A DNA stretch of 64,000 bases from Acidovorax sp. sic0104. GTDB taxonomy: Bacteria > Pseudomonadota > Gammaproteobacteria > Burkholderiales > Burkholderiaceae_C. The position numbers and the translations under genes are program-made. Numbering within the stretch: the first letter of the stretch is position 1; each line of letters opens with the position of its first letter. Where the stretch lies: assembly GCF_019219095.1 (NCBI RefSeq), contig NZ_JAHUWH010000002.1:248001-312000 (forward strand), in the 5' to 3' direction. Of this stretch, positions 1 through 9,671 are shown piece by piece. The notes under the pieces are model-generated. The model saw only the letters and a program-made list of their open reading frames with translations, was not told where the DNA came from and searched no databases.

Positions 1-41
1 ACGGCTCGGCGCCGAGCAATCCTGCGGGCATTCGGTTCTGA

Positions 42-734
42 TCAATACGCCAGGGTTTTGACGCCGTGGGCAGTGCCCAGCAGACACACGGATGCTTTCT
101 GGTGCGCAAACACACCCACCGTCACCACGCCGGGCCACTGGTTGATCTCTGACTCGAACGCCAGAGGGTCTGTGATGGACAGGCCCGTGACATCCAGGAT
201 GTGCTGACCGTTGTCGGTGACAAGCGGCTGACCATCCTTCTGGCGCAGGCTGGCTGAGCCGCCCATTGCGGCAAACCGGCGGGTGACGTGCTGTGCCGCC
301 ATGGGGATGACCTCAACTGGAAGCGGAAACCCTCCCAGGGCAGGTACCAGCTTGGACTCATCGGCAATGCAGACGAACCGGCTCGCCAGCGCCGCAACGA
401 TCTTCTCGCGCGTCAGCGCCGCGCCGCCGCCCTTGACCATGTAGCCGCTGCCATCGATCTCGTCGGCACCGTCGATGTAGACGGCGAGGGACTCGACCTC
501 GTTCGCATCGAAGACGGGAATGCCCAGCGCCTTCAGGCGCTCGGTGCTGGCCACCGAGCTCGACACGGCACCCTTGATATCCCCTTTGATCGTCGCAAGC
601 GCATCGATGAACTTGTTGACTGTGGAGCCCGTGCCGACCCCCACAATCTCGCCGCGCACAACATACTGCAGCGCGGCTTGGCCAACCAGGGTCTTGAGTT
701 CGTCTTGGGTCTGAGGGGTGGGAGTGGTCGTCAT
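42..734 (-). CDS. rpiA: Ribose-5-phosphate isomerase A
   Basis: Cytosolic enzyme of the non-oxidative pentose phosphate pathway, interconverting ribose-5-phosphate and ribulose-5-phosphate. The 230 aa product matches the family length. It shows the substrate-binding segment [14 protein letters not shown] near residue 35, the DGADEID catalytic motif and the [11 protein letters not shown] motif. I start at the ATG giving MTTTPTPQ; a longer in-frame start nine codons upstream would add a non-conserved leader. It is transcribed away from pyrD, with 47 bases between the two starts. Confidence 0.95.
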   Translation of the reverse strand: MTTTPTPQTQDELKTLVGQAALQYVVRGEIVGVGTGSTVNKFIDALATIKGDIKGAVSSSVASTERLKALGIPVFDANEVESLAVYIDGADEIDGSGYMVKGGGAALTREKIVAALASRFVCIADESKLVPALGGFPLPVEVIPMAAQHVTRRFAAMGGSASLRQKDGQPLVTDNGQHILDVTGLSITDPLAFESEINQWPGVVTVGVFAHQKASVCLLGTAHGVKTLAY

Positions 735-781
735 GAGGGAAAATCGGAGCTTGTTGCGCAATTATCCCCCGTGATTCCCCC

Positions 782-1837
782 ATGTCCTTGATCCCCTACG
801 CCCTCACCCGCCCTTTCCTGTTCGGCCTGGATGCCGAAGCCGCGCATGAACTCACGATGGACATGCTGTCCCGCGGGCAGCGCACGCCGCTGCAATGGGC
901 CTGGTGCAACGAGACGGTGGACGACCCGGTGCAGCTCGCGGGGCTGACATTCCCCAACCGCGTAGGCATGGCCGCAGGCCTGGACAAGAACGCCCGCTGC
1001 ATCGATGCCCTGGGCGCGATGGGCTTTGGCTTCGTCGAGGTGGGCACGGTCACGCCCAAGGCGCAGCCGGGCAACCCCAAACCGCGCATGTTCCGCCTTC
1101 CGGAGGCCCGAGCCCTCATCAACCGCCTGGGCTTCAACAACGAAGGGCTGGATGCATTCCTGCACAACGTGCAGCAGGCGCGATTTCGTACACAGGCGCG
1201 CCGCCACCCCTTGCTGCTCGGCTTGAACATCGGCAAGAACGCCACCACTCCCATAGAGAACGCGACCAGCGACTACCTGGCCTGCCTGGAAGGCGTGTAT
1301 CCCCACGCAGACTACGTCACGGTCAACATCAGTTCGCCCAACACCCAGAACCTGCGCGCGCTGCAAAGCGACGCCGCGCTGGACGCCTTGCTCTCCGCGA
1401 TCGCCGAGCGCCGCGAAGTACTCGCCACCCGGCACGCCAAGCGCGTGCCCGTGTTCGTGAAGATCGCGCCCGACCTGGACGAAGCCCAGGTCGCGGTCAT
1501 CGCAGCAACCCTGAAGCGCCACGGCATGGATGGCGTCATCGCCACCAACACCACCATCGGCCGCAGCGCAGTGCAGGGACTACGGCACGCCGATGAGACC
1601 GGCGGCCTGAGCGGCGCCCCCGTGCTGGAGGCCAGCAACCAGGTGATCCGCCAACTGCGTGCGGTACTGGGGAGCCAGTTTCCGATCATTGGCGTTGGCG
1701 GCGTCATGAGTGCCGAAGACGCGGTAAGCAAGATCCGCGCGGGCGCCGACGTCGTGCAGATCTACACCGGCCTCATCTACGAAGGCCCTGCCCTGGTCGT
1801 CAAGGCCGCCAGGGCCATCAAGTCCATGCCCAGGTAG
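782..1837 (+). CDS. pyrD: Dihydroorotate dehydrogenase (quinone), class 2
   Basis: Oxidises dihydroorotate to orotate in pyrimidine synthesis and passes electrons to membrane quinones. At 351 aa it has the class 2 N-terminal amphipathic extension (about residues 1-40) and then a flavin-binding TIM barrel. Visible motifs are [24 protein letters not shown], the NISSPNT stretch with the catalytic serine region, and the FMN phosphate-binding IGVGGV near the C-terminus. It is a single gene followed by a strong hairpin terminator. Confidence 0.96.
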   Translation: MSLIPYALTRPFLFGLDAEAAHELTMDMLSRGQRTPLQWAWCNETVDDPVQLAGLTFPNRVGMAAGLDKNARCIDALGAMGFGFVEVGTVTPKAQPGNPKPRMFRLPEARALINRLGFNNEGLDAFLHNVQQARFRTQARRHPLLLGLNIGKNATTPIENATSDYLACLEGVYPHADYVTVNISSPNTQNLRALQSDAALDALLSAIAERREVLATRHAKRVPVFVKIAPDLDEAQVAVIAATLKRHGMDGVIATNTTIGRSAVQGLRHADETGGLSGAPVLEASNQVIRQLRAVLGSQFPIIGVGGVMSAEDAVSKIRAGADVVQIYTGLIYEGPALVVKAARAIKSMPR

Positions 1838-1908
1838 TCCACAACTGAACTTCGCAGTCTCAACCCCGACAACTGGCAGGTTGTGGGGGACACGCAGATG
1901 GAGTGCAC

Positions 1909-1940
1909 AAAAAAGCCGCTGTACCACAGCGGCTTTTTTT
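1909..1940. terminator. Bidirectional intrinsic terminator
   Basis: Nine-base stem AGCCGCTGT/ACAGCGGCT with a 3-base loop. It is preceded by six A and followed by six or seven T, so it can stop transcription from pyrD (plus) and from the YqjK-like operon (minus). It lies between the two convergent units. Confidence 0.9.
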
Positions 1941-1999
1941 CGGGGAACGCAGTCCCTTCCATGGTCTGTGCTGCACACCCTGCCGTTTGGCAGTGCCAG

Positions 2000-2338
2000 T
2001 CAGCGGCGCAGGCGCATCAGCATGGGCAGCAACACGCCTGCCCAGCGGACCAGCCTGCGGGGGCCGGCGAGCAGACCGACACCCGCCATGGCCACCACGG
2101 CCAGGGGGTGCTCCCGCGCGAAACCGGCCGCGCGCAAGACAAGGGACTCGTCGATGCCTCCGACCGGGCCTGGCTGCCGCGTCAGGGCCAGCGACTGGGC
2201 ACGGGCGGCACGGCGCGCACGAAGGCGGCTGCGCTGAGAGGCAATGCTGTCCAGCACCTTTTGCTGCGCGGGACTCGGCTCCATGATGTCAGGGGCGGTG
2301 TGGGTCGCCGCCGGTGCGGAGGTGGAAGCAGAGGGCAT
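2000..2338 (-). CDS. YqjK-like small protein
   Basis: 112 aa, very rich in Arg and Ala, with a basic C-terminus. The middle contains SQRSRLRARRAARAQSLAL, which resembles the YqjK-like family. One hydrophobic stretch (about residues 78-92) could associate with the membrane. It is the last gene of a three-gene operon, and its ATG overlaps the stop codon of the preceding YqjE-type gene by one base (TAATG), which implies translational coupling. The assignment rests mainly on the conserved order ElaB/YqjD - YqjE - YqjK; function is unknown. Confidence 0.7.
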   Translation of the reverse strand: MPSASTSAPAATHTAPDIMEPSPAQQKVLDSIASQRSRLRARRAARAQSLALTRQPGPVGGIDESLVLRAAGFAREHPLAVVAMAGVGLLAGPRRLVRWAGVLLPMLMRLRR

Positions 2339-2739
2339 TACAAACGCTCCTTGATGTCGCGCCAGTCCTGCGCCAGTTCACGGCGGGTCAGGGCGAAACC
2401 ATTGCGCGCACGCTGGGCCACGGACACGAGAGACAGCAAGGCGGCAGCCCAGCCGGCAAGCCAGACACCCGCCACTGACCACGCCACCAGCGTGCGCTGG
2501 GGCGTGTCCCAGAAATGAACCAGCACGGCCAGCGACAGCATGATCAGGGCCACCACGGTCAAGCCCGCAACGAGTATCGTCAGCACCAGCATGTTCTGCA
2601 GGCGCTGCTTTTGATCCTGCCATTCCAGCCGCGCAAGATCCATGCGGTCTTCGGCAGCGATGGCGGCCTCGATGACGTTGGCACGCCAACGGGCCACCAG
2701 GCCTTCCAAACCCAGAATGGACAGCCAGTTCATGCGCAA
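2338..2739 (-). CDS. YqjE/phage-holin-family membrane protein
   Basis: 133 aa inner-membrane protein of the YqjE family (called phage holin family III in databases, though it is chromosomal and not a prophage gene). It has two transmembrane segments, about residues 50-75 and 85-110, flanked by charged helices. It sits between an ElaB/YqjD-type gene and a YqjK-like gene, the usual arrangement. Start may be at the first or third codon (MRMNW or MNW). These operons are linked to the cell envelope and stress, but the biochemical role is not settled. Confidence 0.8.
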   Translation of the reverse strand: MRMNWLSILGLEGLVARWRANVIEAAIAAEDRMDLARLEWQDQKQRLQNMLVLTILVAGLTVVALIMLSLAVLVHFWDTPQRTLVAWSVAGVWLAGWAAALLSLVSVAQRARNGFALTRRELAQDWRDIKERL

Positions 2740-2775
2740 ACTCCGAACAGTGGCGTCATGCCAGACGTTCCGGGA

Positions 2776-3081
2776 TCAACGGCGTGCAAGCAGGAAACCT
2801 ACCAGCGCACCCACTGCCAGCGCTGCACCCGCCACGCGCCATGGCTCGTCGTGAGCGTAGCGGTCTGCGGCCAGCGCCGCATCCTTGGCCTGGCGGGCTG
2901 CGTCCTGCGCAGCACGGATGGCAGACTCGCGCGCATTGTGTATGCCGTCATCCAACTTCTGACGCAACAGCCTGATCTCAGGCACGGCATCCAGGTCCTT
3001 GCTGGCCAGCAGCCCGCGCAGGTCGGACACCAGTTTTTCCAGTTCGCCCTGGGTCGTGGTGGTGGTGTCGGAAGCAGTCAT
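2776..3081 (-). CDS. ElaB/YqjD/DUF883-family membrane-anchored protein
   Basis: 101 aa. A hydrophilic helical region of about 70 residues (ELEKLVSDLRGLLASKD onward, then DAARQAKDAALAADRY) precedes a single C-terminal transmembrane helix ending in FLLARR. This is the DUF883 architecture of E. coli YqjD and ElaB, tail-anchored inner-membrane proteins reported to bind ribosomes in stationary phase. I start at MTASDTTTT; an in-frame upstream extension has no family support. First gene of the three-gene operon. Confidence 0.85.
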   Translation of the reverse strand: MTASDTTTTTQGELEKLVSDLRGLLASKDLDAVPEIRLLRQKLDDGIHNARESAIRAAQDAARQAKDAALAADRYAHDEPWRVAGAALAVGALVGFLLARR

Positions 3082-3219
3082 ACAAGCCTTTCTTAAGAGC
3101 AACAAAAAACTGGCGAGCCTCGTGAATGGAGGCACCGCATTCATCTTAGCCACCTGCGTCAAACCCCTTCGTAGGACGGGGACCCAAGAGGTTACGGATT
3201 GCAAGGAGCTTGCGCCACA

Positions 3220-4317
3220 TCAGGCCAACGCGGCCACATGCTCGCCAATGGCGAGAGCACTTGTCAAGCCGGGCGATTCGATGCCGAAGAGATTGACCAG
3301 GCCGGGCACGCCATGCACCACAGCGCCCTGGATCACGAAATCGGCAGCGGGTGCGTGCGCATCGTGGATCTTGGGGCGGATACCCGCATAGCCGGGCGAC
3401 AGCGCTCCGTCTCGCAGAGCGGGCCAGTACTTGCGGACCTCGGCGTAGAAGGCCTGAGCACGTGCCGGATCCACGAGCAGGTCATCCGCAGAATCGACCC
3501 ACTGCACATCCGGTCCGAACTTGGCCTGTCCGCCGAGGTCGAGCGTGAGGTGCACACCCAGGCCCGCAGCCTCGGGGACCGGGTAGATCAGATGGGTGAA
3601 CGGCGCCTTGCCCGCCAGCGTGAAGTAGCTGCCCTTGGCATAGTGGGCCGTGGGCACATGCGCAGGGTCCAGGCCCGCAAAGCGTGCAGCCAGCCCGGGG
3701 GCATGGAGACCGGCGGCGTTGACCACCGTGCGCGCCTCGATCTGCGTGCCGTCAGATGCTATCAACACGATAGCATTCGGCGTAAGGTGGGCGGACGAAA
3801 GGGGCGAATTCAACGCCACGATCCCGCCCGCATGCTCCAGATCGCCCTGCAATGCCAGCATCAACGCATGGCTATCGACGATGCCCGTACTGGGCGAATA
3901 CAGGGCCGCCACGCACTCCAGCGCAGGCTCCAGCGCCTGTGCCTGCGCACGCGTGAGCCACTGCAGATCGCGCACACCGTTGGCCTGTGCGCGTGCACGC
4001 AGGGACTCCAGGCCCGGCAGTTGGGCCTCTGAAGTGGCGACCAGCAGCTTGCCGCAGCGGCGATGGGGTACGGCGCGCTGCGCGCAGTAGGCATAGAGCA
4101 TGTCGCGGCCTTGCACACAAAGGCGGGCCTTCAATGAGCCTGTGGGGTAGTACAGGCCGGCATGAATCACTTCGCTGTTGCGGGAGCTGATCCCCGTTCC
4201 GATGGCATCTGCCGCCTCCAGCACCATCACCTCGCGCCCCATCAGTGCCAGCGAGCGCGCCACCGCCAGCCCCACAACACCAGCCCCCACCACCACGCAA
4301 TCCACCTTGTCGGTCAT
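3220..4317 (-). CDS. FAD-dependent oxidoreductase, L-2-hydroxyglutarate oxidase-like
   Basis: 365 aa flavoprotein of the DAO family. The N-terminus has the dinucleotide-binding pattern [17 protein letters not shown], then [15 protein letters not shown], which is typical of L-2-hydroxyglutarate oxidases (LhgO/YgaF type), and a C-terminal GIRPK segment that contacts FAD. The likely role is oxidation of a 2-hydroxy acid with electrons passed to quinone or oxygen, but the exact substrate cannot be read from sequence. Near residues 180-188 the coding sequence contains a TGCTATC...GATAGCA hairpin of the genome repeat family described in the findings. It lies 75 bases downstream of the deacetylase-like gene and is probably co-transcribed with it. 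Confidence 0.85.
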   Translation of the reverse strand: MTDKVDCVVVGAGVVGLAVARSLALMGREVMVLEAADAIGTGISSRNSEVIHAGLYYPTGSLKARLCVQGRDMLYAYCAQRAVPHRRCGKLLVATSEAQLPGLESLRARAQANGVRDLQWLTRAQAQALEPALECVAALYSPSTGIVDSHALMLALQGDLEHAGGIVALNSPLSSAHLTPNAIVLIASDGTQIEARTVVNAAGLHAPGLAARFAGLDPAHVPTAHYAKGSYFTLAGKAPFTHLIYPVPEAAGLGVHLTLDLGGQAKFGPDVQWVDSADDLLVDPARAQAFYAEVRKYWPALRDGALSPGYAGIRPKIHDAHAPAADFVIQGAVVHGVPGLVNLFGIESPGLTSALAIGEHVAALA

Positions 4318-4392
4318 CCATGTCCTCCTGGTTCCGTTCCGTCGTCAGCGGCGGGCGGTTGCGACTGCAACTTCCCCGCCGCACATGTCCCA

Positions 4393-5430
4393 TCAAGCCT
4401 GCTCGAAGCCATCAAGCACATTGACGGCGTTGGTCCCCAGTTCGGCAGCGGCATAGCCGCCCTCCAACACCAGCACGGTGGGCAGACCAAGGCGAGCCAG
4501 GCGTTCACCCAGGCGCGTGAAATCATCGGAGGCCAGCGCAAAGCGGGAGATCGGATCGCCTTCGAAGGCGTCCAGTCCCAGAGATATCACGAGCGCCTCG
4601 GTGCCGTCGGCCGCTATCCGCTGGCAGGCGGCCTCCAGCGCACCGAACCACCCGGCTGCACTGGTGCCCGCTGGCAACGGAAGGTTGAGATTGAAGCCCG
4701 CCCCCTGCCCCGCTCCCGTTTCGTCGGCATGCCCGAGATAGAAGGGATACTCAGTGCGTGGGTCGCCATGGATGCTGATGAAGAGCACGTCAGAGCGCTC
4801 ATAAAAAATGCTTTGGGTGCCGTTGCCATGGTGGTAGTCCACATCCAGCAGCGCAACGCGCGATGCTCCCTGGGTGCGCAGCACCTGCGCAGCCACGGCC
4901 GCATTGTTCAGGAAGCAGTAGCCCCCCATGAAGTCTGGTCCTGCATGGTGGCCTGGGGGCCGCGTGCAGCAAAAGGCTGCGCGAGCGCCCTGGGCCACAT
5001 GGGCTGCAGCGCTGGCAGCAGCATCGGCACCCGCCTTGGCAGCTGCCCACGTGCCGGCCGCCATCGGCGTGCCGTTGTCCATGGAGTACAGCCCGAGGCG
5101 GGCGACGAAGTTCTCCGGCTCCACATCGCTGCGCAGGGTACGCACGGGCCACACCGAGGGAAACGGCTGCACCGCTGCATTGGCCGGGTCGAGGCCCACC
5201 CATTGCTGCCATGCGGACTTCAGGAAGGCGAGGTAACGCGGTGCGTGGATTTGGGACAGCACCGCAGCGCTGTCCACGGCGGGGGGGACCAGCGGATGCC
5301 CTCGACGCCGCAGCGCTTCTTCCACGTAGTCCACGCGCGACGGCTTCTCAAAGCAGGGCACGCGCTCGCCGCGGTAGAACTCATGGATGGGCGCGTGGCC
5401 CTGGTGCAGAGGGTTGTGAAAGGTGAGCAT
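4393..5430 (-). CDS. Histone deacetylase family protein / acetylpolyamine amidohydrolase-like
   Basis: 345 aa zinc amidohydrolase of the HDAC superfamily. The active-site signature is intact: RPPGHHAGPD near residue 160, zinc ligands in DVDYHHGNGT near 197 and in SLGLDAFEGDP near 286, and the catalytic-loop tyrosine in LEGGYA near 323. Bacterial members remove acetyl groups from acetylated polyamines or other small amides; the substrate is not determinable here. It is followed on the same strand by an FAD oxidoreductase. Confidence 0.88.
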   Translation of the reverse strand: MLTFHNPLHQGHAPIHEFYRGERVPCFEKPSRVDYVEEALRRRGHPLVPPAVDSAAVLSQIHAPRYLAFLKSAWQQWVGLDPANAAVQPFPSVWPVRTLRSDVEPENFVARLGLYSMDNGTPMAAGTWAAAKAGADAAASAAAHVAQGARAAFCCTRPPGHHAGPDFMGGYCFLNNAAVAAQVLRTQGASRVALLDVDYHHGNGTQSIFYERSDVLFISIHGDPRTEYPFYLGHADETGAGQGAGFNLNLPLPAGTSAAGWFGALEAACQRIAADGTEALVISLGLDAFEGDPISRFALASDDFTRLGERLARLGLPTVLVLEGGYAAAELGTNAVNVLDGFEQA

Positions 5431-5639
5431 GGCGGAGGTGTTGCGTCGTCGATCCGATCTCGCGCTGCACGAGCAGCACGAACACCTGACACTTTAGCGG
5501 CACCTGGAGCACCGAGATGAACATGCGACCGCGCCATGGACGCCGCACAGGAAGCGAAGTTCATGCAATGGCGCGCGTGTCTGCACCGGGCATCGTCCTT
5601 CGTGCACGCAAGTGGGGCACGTCCATGCTGCCGCGCCAA

Positions 5640-5674
5640 TGAAAAACCCCTGAAGGCCGCAGCCTGCAGGGGTT
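5640..5674 (-). terminator. Intrinsic terminator of the tRNA unit
   Basis: Read on the minus strand, an eight-base stem AACCCCTG/CAGGGGTT closes a short loop and is followed by five T. It begins six bases downstream of the second tRNA's CCA end. Confidence 0.85.
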
Positions 5675-5679
5675 TGAAT

Positions 5680-5754
5680 TGGTGGGTGATACATGGATCG
5701 AACATGTGACCCCTGCCGTGTGAAGGCAGTGCTCTACCGCTGAGCTAATCACCC
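5680..5754 (-). tRNA. tRNA-Val (CAC)
   Basis: 75-base cloverleaf including an encoded CCA end. The acceptor stem is GGGTGAT/ATCACCC, the D arm GCTC...GAGC, the anticodon stem CTGCC/GGCAG with loop TTCACAC (anticodon CAC, reading GTG), and the T arm ACATG/CATGT around TTCGATC. It is identical to the copy 56 bases upstream and lies just before the terminator. Confidence 0.95.
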
Positions 5755-5810
5755 GTCGCAAGCACCCCAGCCATATGGCCAAAGTGCGACGCGAAAGTCT
5801 GTGCAAGCGC

Positions 5811-5885
5811 TGGTGGGTGATACATGGATCGAACATGTGACCCCTGCCGTGTGAAGGCAGTGCTCTACCGCTGAGCTAATCACCC
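5811..5885 (-). tRNA. tRNA-Val (CAC), second identical copy
   Basis: Same 75-base sequence and anticodon as the downstream copy. The 5' end is 37 bases from the dnaQ stop codon. A CATAAT -10-like box on the minus strand at 5907-5912, just upstream, may give the tRNA pair its own promoter; read-through from dnaQ is the alternative. Confidence 0.95.
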
Positions 5886-5922
5886 TTGTCGCTGCGACAG
5901 CCTTCTATTATGGCACAGGTTT

Positions 5923-6636
5923 TCAGGCTGCCTGGGCAACTCGCCAAATTGTTTTGCCGCCACTGGCCTTGTCGATCTGCGCGAGCACCTCTTCGTGGGC
6001 CACGTTTTCCGGCTCGCTGGCGCTGAGCACGGGCAGCACGAAAGTGCGCAGGTCCACAGCCGCCACGGCAAGCCCGTCGGCGCCTTCTTGCGCGTCGTCG
6101 GATATGAGCAGCGCATCCTGGCCCCGAGTGAGGTTGATGTACACATCGGCCAGCAGTTCGGCGTCCAGCAGCGCGCCGTGCAGGGTGCGGCTGGAGTTGT
6201 CCACTCCCAGGCGGTCGCACAGCGCGTCCAGTGAATTGCGCTTGCCAGGGTACATCTCCTTGGCCATCGCCAGCGTGTCGGTGACGCTTTCCACGTAGGT
6301 GCGAAACGCGGGCCGGCCGATCAGCTCCAGCTCCTTGTTCAGGAAACCCACGTCGAACGCGGCGTTGTGGATGATGATTTCAGCGCCCTGCAGGTACTGC
6401 AGGATCTCATCGGCCACTTCCGCAAACTTGGGCTTGTCCTTCAGGAACTCGTTGCTGATGCCGTGCACCTTGAGCGCATCTTCATGGCTGTCGCGCCCCG
6501 GGTTGAAGTACAGGTGCAGATTGTTGCCGGTGAGCTTGCGGTTGAGCAACTCCACGCAACCCAGTTCGATGATGCGGTCGCCGCTGTCGGCCGACAGGCC
6601 CGTGGTTTCGGTGTCGAGAACGATCTGGCGCGTCAT
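5923..6636 (-). CDS. dnaQ: DNA polymerase III epsilon subunit (3'-5' proofreading exonuclease)
   Basis: 237 aa, close to the 243 aa E. coli protein. DEDDh exonuclease motifs are visible: VLDTETTGL (Exo I) at the N-terminus, HNAAFDVGFLNKEL (Exo II) and HGALLDAELLADVY (Exo III), where the histidine is the catalytic base. The C-terminal tail for polymerase alpha binding is present. I start at MTRQIVLD, because the longer in-frame extension has no homology. It follows fdx at the end of the isc region and precedes the tRNA-Val pair. Confidence 0.95.
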   Translation of the reverse strand: MTRQIVLDTETTGLSADSGDRIIELGCVELLNRKLTGNNLHLYFNPGRDSHEDALKVHGISNEFLKDKPKFAEVADEILQYLQGAEIIIHNAAFDVGFLNKELELIGRPAFRTYVESVTDTLAMAKEMYPGKRNSLDALCDRLGVDNSSRTLHGALLDAELLADVYINLTRGQDALLISDDAQEGADGLAVAAVDLRTFVLPVLSASEPENVAHEEVLAQIDKASGGKTIWRVAQAA

Positions 6637-6721
6637 ACGTGCCTCCATGCTCGGCACTTCGTGTCCTCGCTGCCCAGGAAGGCGGCGCGAGCTCGCTTGG
6701 AGCGGCCTGTCGAAGCACTCA

Positions 6722-7060
6722 TCAGTGGTTCTCCTTGGCGTGGTTGATGGTGTATTTGGGAATCTCCACCACCAGGTCCTGCTGCGCAAGGATGGTCTGG
6801 CACGACAGGCGCGACTGCGGCTCCAGGCCCCAGGCGCGGTCGAGCAGATCTTCCTCTTCCTCTTCGGCGTCGTTGAGAGAATTCAGCCCCTGGCGCACGA
6901 TGACGTGACAGGTGGTGCAGGCACAGCTCATGTCGCAGGCATGCTCGATGTTGATGTGGTTCTCGAGCAGCGCTTCGCAGATCGACGTGCCCGCAGGCGC
7001 AGTGATCTCGGTGCCGGCGGGACAGTATTCAGGGTGCGGAAGTATCTTGATGACGGGCAT
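6722..7060 (-). CDS. fdx: ISC-system [2Fe-2S] ferredoxin
   Basis: 112 aa adrenodoxin-type ferredoxin that supplies electrons for Fe-S cluster assembly. The four cluster cysteines lie in HACDMSCACTTC (C-x5-C-x2-C) and in the later RLSCQTI. An acidic patch, EEEEEDLLD, matches the partner-binding helix of Isc ferredoxins. Directly downstream of hscA, as in most proteobacterial isc operons. Confidence 0.95.
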   Translation of the reverse strand: MPVIKILPHPEYCPAGTEITAPAGTSICEALLENHINIEHACDMSCACTTCHVIVRQGLNSLNDAEEEEEDLLDRAWGLEPQSRLSCQTILAQQDLVVEIPKYTINHAKENH

Positions 7061-7102
7061 GGGGTCGGTGTCTTCTTGTCGTTGTGCTGTTTTGTCGAAA
7101 GC

Positions 7103-8974
7103 TCAGAGCGTCTGAACGTTCTTGCCCGCCAGCGCCTGCTGGATGCCAAGGTTCATGCGCTGGGCTGCAAAGGCCTCGGTACCCTTGGCCAGTGCTTCGG
7201 TGGCGGCCTCGATAGCGGGGGCATCGCCCACGTCGCGCTGCTCGCGCAGCGCAGCCATCAGCGCACGAATGCGCGCAAGCTCCGCCGGCAGCAGCACGTC
7301 GGCGTCGGCATCCAAGGCACTTTGCGTTGCGATGAGCATGCGGTCGGCATCCACGCGGGCTTCGACCACGGCGCGCGCCTTCATATCCTGCGCGGCGGTG
7401 GCAAAACCTTCCTGCAGCATGCGCGCGATGTCGTCGTCAGACAGGCCGTACGACGGCTTCACGTCGATGCGCGCCTCCACGCCACTACCTTGCTCCTTCG
7501 CGCTCACGCTCAGAAGGCCATCAGCATCGACCGTGAAGGTCACGCGGATGCGGGCGGCGCCTGCCGCCATGGGCGGAATGCCGCGCAACTCGAAGCGCGC
7601 CAGGCTGCGGCAATCCTGCACCAGGTCGCGCTCGCCCTGCACCACATGGATCGCCAAGGCCGTCTGGCCGTCCTTGTACGTGGTGAAGTCCTGGGCCTTG
7701 GCGGTGGGGATGGTTTCGTTGCGGGCCACGATGCGCTCGACCAGTCCACCCATGGTCTCGATGCCAAGCGACAGCGGCGTCACATCAAGCAGCAGCAGGT
7801 CGCCCGCCGTGTTGTTGCCCGCGAGCTGGTTGGCCTGGACCGACGCCCCCAGAGCCACAACTTCATCGGGGTTGAGATTGTTCAGAGGCTCCTTGCCGAA
7901 GAACTCCGCCACGGCTTGCTGTACCTGGGGCATGCGCGTGGATCCACCCACCATCACCACACCCTGCACCTCGTCACGCGCCAGGTGCGCATCCCGAAGG
8001 GCACGGCGTACAGCAGCCATGGAGCGGGCAGTCAGGTGAGCAGTGGCCGCCTCGAAGTCCGATTTTTTGACATCAAAATGCACGATTTCACCCGACAGAT
8101 CGGCGCTGAATGCTACCAAATCAGTAGCAGTCAACGCCTCCTTGCAAGCTCGGGCGGCCATGCGCACCGCCGTCTTGTCGGCAGGGGTGCTCACCTGTCG
8201 ATTCAGTTGCAGCAGCACCCAGTCCGCCAGCGCCGCATCGTAGTCATCCCCCCCCAGGGCCGAGTCCCCGCCCGTGGCGATGACTTCGAACACGCCTTGC
8301 GTGAGGCGCAGGATGGAGATGTCGAACGTACCACCGCCCAGGTCATAGACCGCATAGACACCCTCGCTGGCATTGTCCAGCCCGTAGGCGATGGCAGCGG
8401 CGGTGGGTTCGTTGATGAGACGCAGCAGGTGGATGCCCGCGAGCTTGGCGGCATCCTTGGTCGCCTGCCGCTGGGCGTCGTCGAAGTAGGCGGGCACGGT
8501 GATCACGGCACCGTACAGGTCGTCGTTGAAAGTGTCTTCCGCCCGGTAGCGCAAGGTGGCGAGGATCTCCGCACTGACCTCCACCGGCGACTTGACGCCA
8601 TCGGCCGTGGCCAGGCTCACCATGCCGCCAGACTGCGGCTCGCTGCCCGACACGAACTCATACGGCAGCTTGCCGGCGTCCACCACGTCCTGCAATCCGC
8701 GGCCCATGAAGCGTTTGACCGACGCGATCGTGTTGCGGGCGTCCTGAGCCTGCGCTGCCACGGCGTCGTGGCCGATCTGGCGCCCGCCGTTGCCCAGGTA
8801 GCGCACCACCGAAGGCAGCAGCACCCTGCCCTGCGCGTCGGGCAGGCATTCGGCAACGCCATTGCGCACGGCGGCGACCAGCGAATGCGTGGTGCCCAAA
8901 TCAATGCCGACGGCAATGCGCCGCTGGTGCGGGTCGGGGGACTGGCCGGGCTCGGAAATCTGCAAAAGCGCCAT
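7103..8974 (-). CDS. hscA: Fe-S assembly chaperone HscA (Hsp70 family)
   Basis: 623 aa DnaK-like ATPase that helps release clusters from IscU. The N-terminal nucleotide-binding domain starts with [13 protein letters not shown] and contains [28 protein letters not shown] and [14 protein letters not shown]. The substrate-binding domain begins around residue 380 ([17 protein letters not shown]). I start at MALLQISEP; 22 further upstream codons are open but unlike the family. A short TGCTAC...GTAGCA hairpin of the genome repeat family lies inside the gene at about 8109-8131. Confidence 0.96.
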   Translation of the reverse strand: MALLQISEPGQSPDPHQRRIAVGIDLGTTHSLVAAVRNGVAECLPDAQGRVLLPSVVRYLGNGGRQIGHDAVAAQAQDARNTIASVKRFMGRGLQDVVDAGKLPYEFVSGSEPQSGGMVSLATADGVKSPVEVSAEILATLRYRAEDTFNDDLYGAVITVPAYFDDAQRQATKDAAKLAGIHLLRLINEPTAAAIAYGLDNASEGVYAVYDLGGGTFDISILRLTQGVFEVIATGGDSALGGDDYDAALADWVLLQLNRQVSTPADKTAVRMAARACKEALTATDLVAFSADLSGEIVHFDVKKSDFEAATAHLTARSMAAVRRALRDAHLARDEVQGVVMVGGSTRMPQVQQAVAEFFGKEPLNNLNPDEVVALGASVQANQLAGNNTAGDLLLLDVTPLSLGIETMGGLVERIVARNETIPTAKAQDFTTYKDGQTALAIHVVQGERDLVQDCRSLARFELRGIPPMAAGAARIRVTFTVDADGLLSVSAKEQGSGVEARIDVKPSYGLSDDDIARMLQEGFATAAQDMKARAVVEARVDADRMLIATQSALDADADVLLPAELARIRALMAALREQRDVGDAPAIEAATEALAKGTEAFAAQRMNLGIQQALAGKNVQTL

Positions 8975-9052
8975 GGAATTCGGTATCTCTAACGAAGAAA
9001 GCAGGCCAGGATCACCGCCTGCTCCCTGGAGGGGAAACACAAGGAACAGCGG

Positions 9053-9571
9053 CTATTGTCCCAGTTGCTCTCGCCGACGCTCGATGTCGTCGGCAAATCG
9101 CGCAATGAACATGAGGGCTCTGACCTGCCGCGCGGCACCCGCATAGTCGTGCTGGCGGTCGATCAGCGCTTCGCATTCGGCAAGGGCCGCCTGGCGCGCC
9201 TGAGCGACGGCATTGTCCAGCGCATCCAGCTCGGAGTCGGACTGCGCCTCTTCCAGCGCTTCGCGCCACTCCATCTGCTGCATCAGGAACGCGGCGGGCA
9301 TCGCCGTGTTGTCCTCGGCGCGGATGGGCGCGCCGTGAAGCTCGCTCAGGTACGCGGCCCGGCGCATCGGGTCCTTCAGGCGCTGGTAGGCTTCATTGAT
9401 TCGCACCGACCATTGCATGGCCACTCGCTGCGCCGCTGCGCCCTGGGCGGCGAACTTGTCCGGGTGGGCTTCGCGCTGCAGCTCCTTCCAGCGCGTATCG
9501 ATGGCGCTGCGGTCCTGCGCAAAATTGCGTGCCAAGCCAAAGAGTTCGAAGTCGTCGGATTGCAGGTTCAT
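9053..9571 (-). CDS. hscB: Fe-S assembly co-chaperone HscB
   Basis: 172 aa J-type co-chaperone that recruits IscU to HscA. The J domain has the HPD motif in REAHPDKF near residue 36. The C-terminal three-helix bundle (about 85-172), which binds IscU, contains LMQQMEWREALEEA. Length equals E. coli HscB (171). It is separated from iscA upstream by an intrinsic terminator, and from hscA downstream by 78 bases. Confidence 0.95.
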   Translation of the reverse strand: MNLQSDDFELFGLARNFAQDRSAIDTRWKELQREAHPDKFAAQGAAAQRVAMQWSVRINEAYQRLKDPMRRAAYLSELHGAPIRAEDNTAMPAAFLMQQMEWREALEEAQSDSELDALDNAVAQARQAALAECEALIDRQHDYAGAARQVRALMFIARFADDIERRREQLGQ

Positions 9572-9607
9572 GCGCGGTCGGTCGTCAGGAATCGAGTGGG
9601 CAGGTCA

Positions 9608-9646
9608 ACAAAAAACCGCCAGCACGCAGGGTGCGCGGTGGCGGTT
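9608..9646 (-). terminator. Intrinsic terminator between iscA and hscB
   Basis: On the minus strand the stem AACCGCCA/TGGCGGTT flanks a 17-base GC-rich centre that can pair further, followed by TTTTTT. It sits inside the isc operon and would reduce expression of hscB-hscA-fdx relative to iscRSUA. Confidence 0.75.
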
Positions 9647-9671
9647 GGGCAGGCACCGGGCCAGAGCAGCC

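Noticed and set aside
2338..2739. Prophage holin gene
   Set aside because: The holin label is a family name; the neighbours are the ElaB/YqjD and YqjK-like genes and there are no phage genes.
6299..8992. 897-codon plus-strand frame opposite dnaQ-fdx-hscA
   Set aside because: It is antisense to three well-identified genes, and its translation is a low-complexity Arg/His/Gly mixture typical of GC-rich shadow frames.
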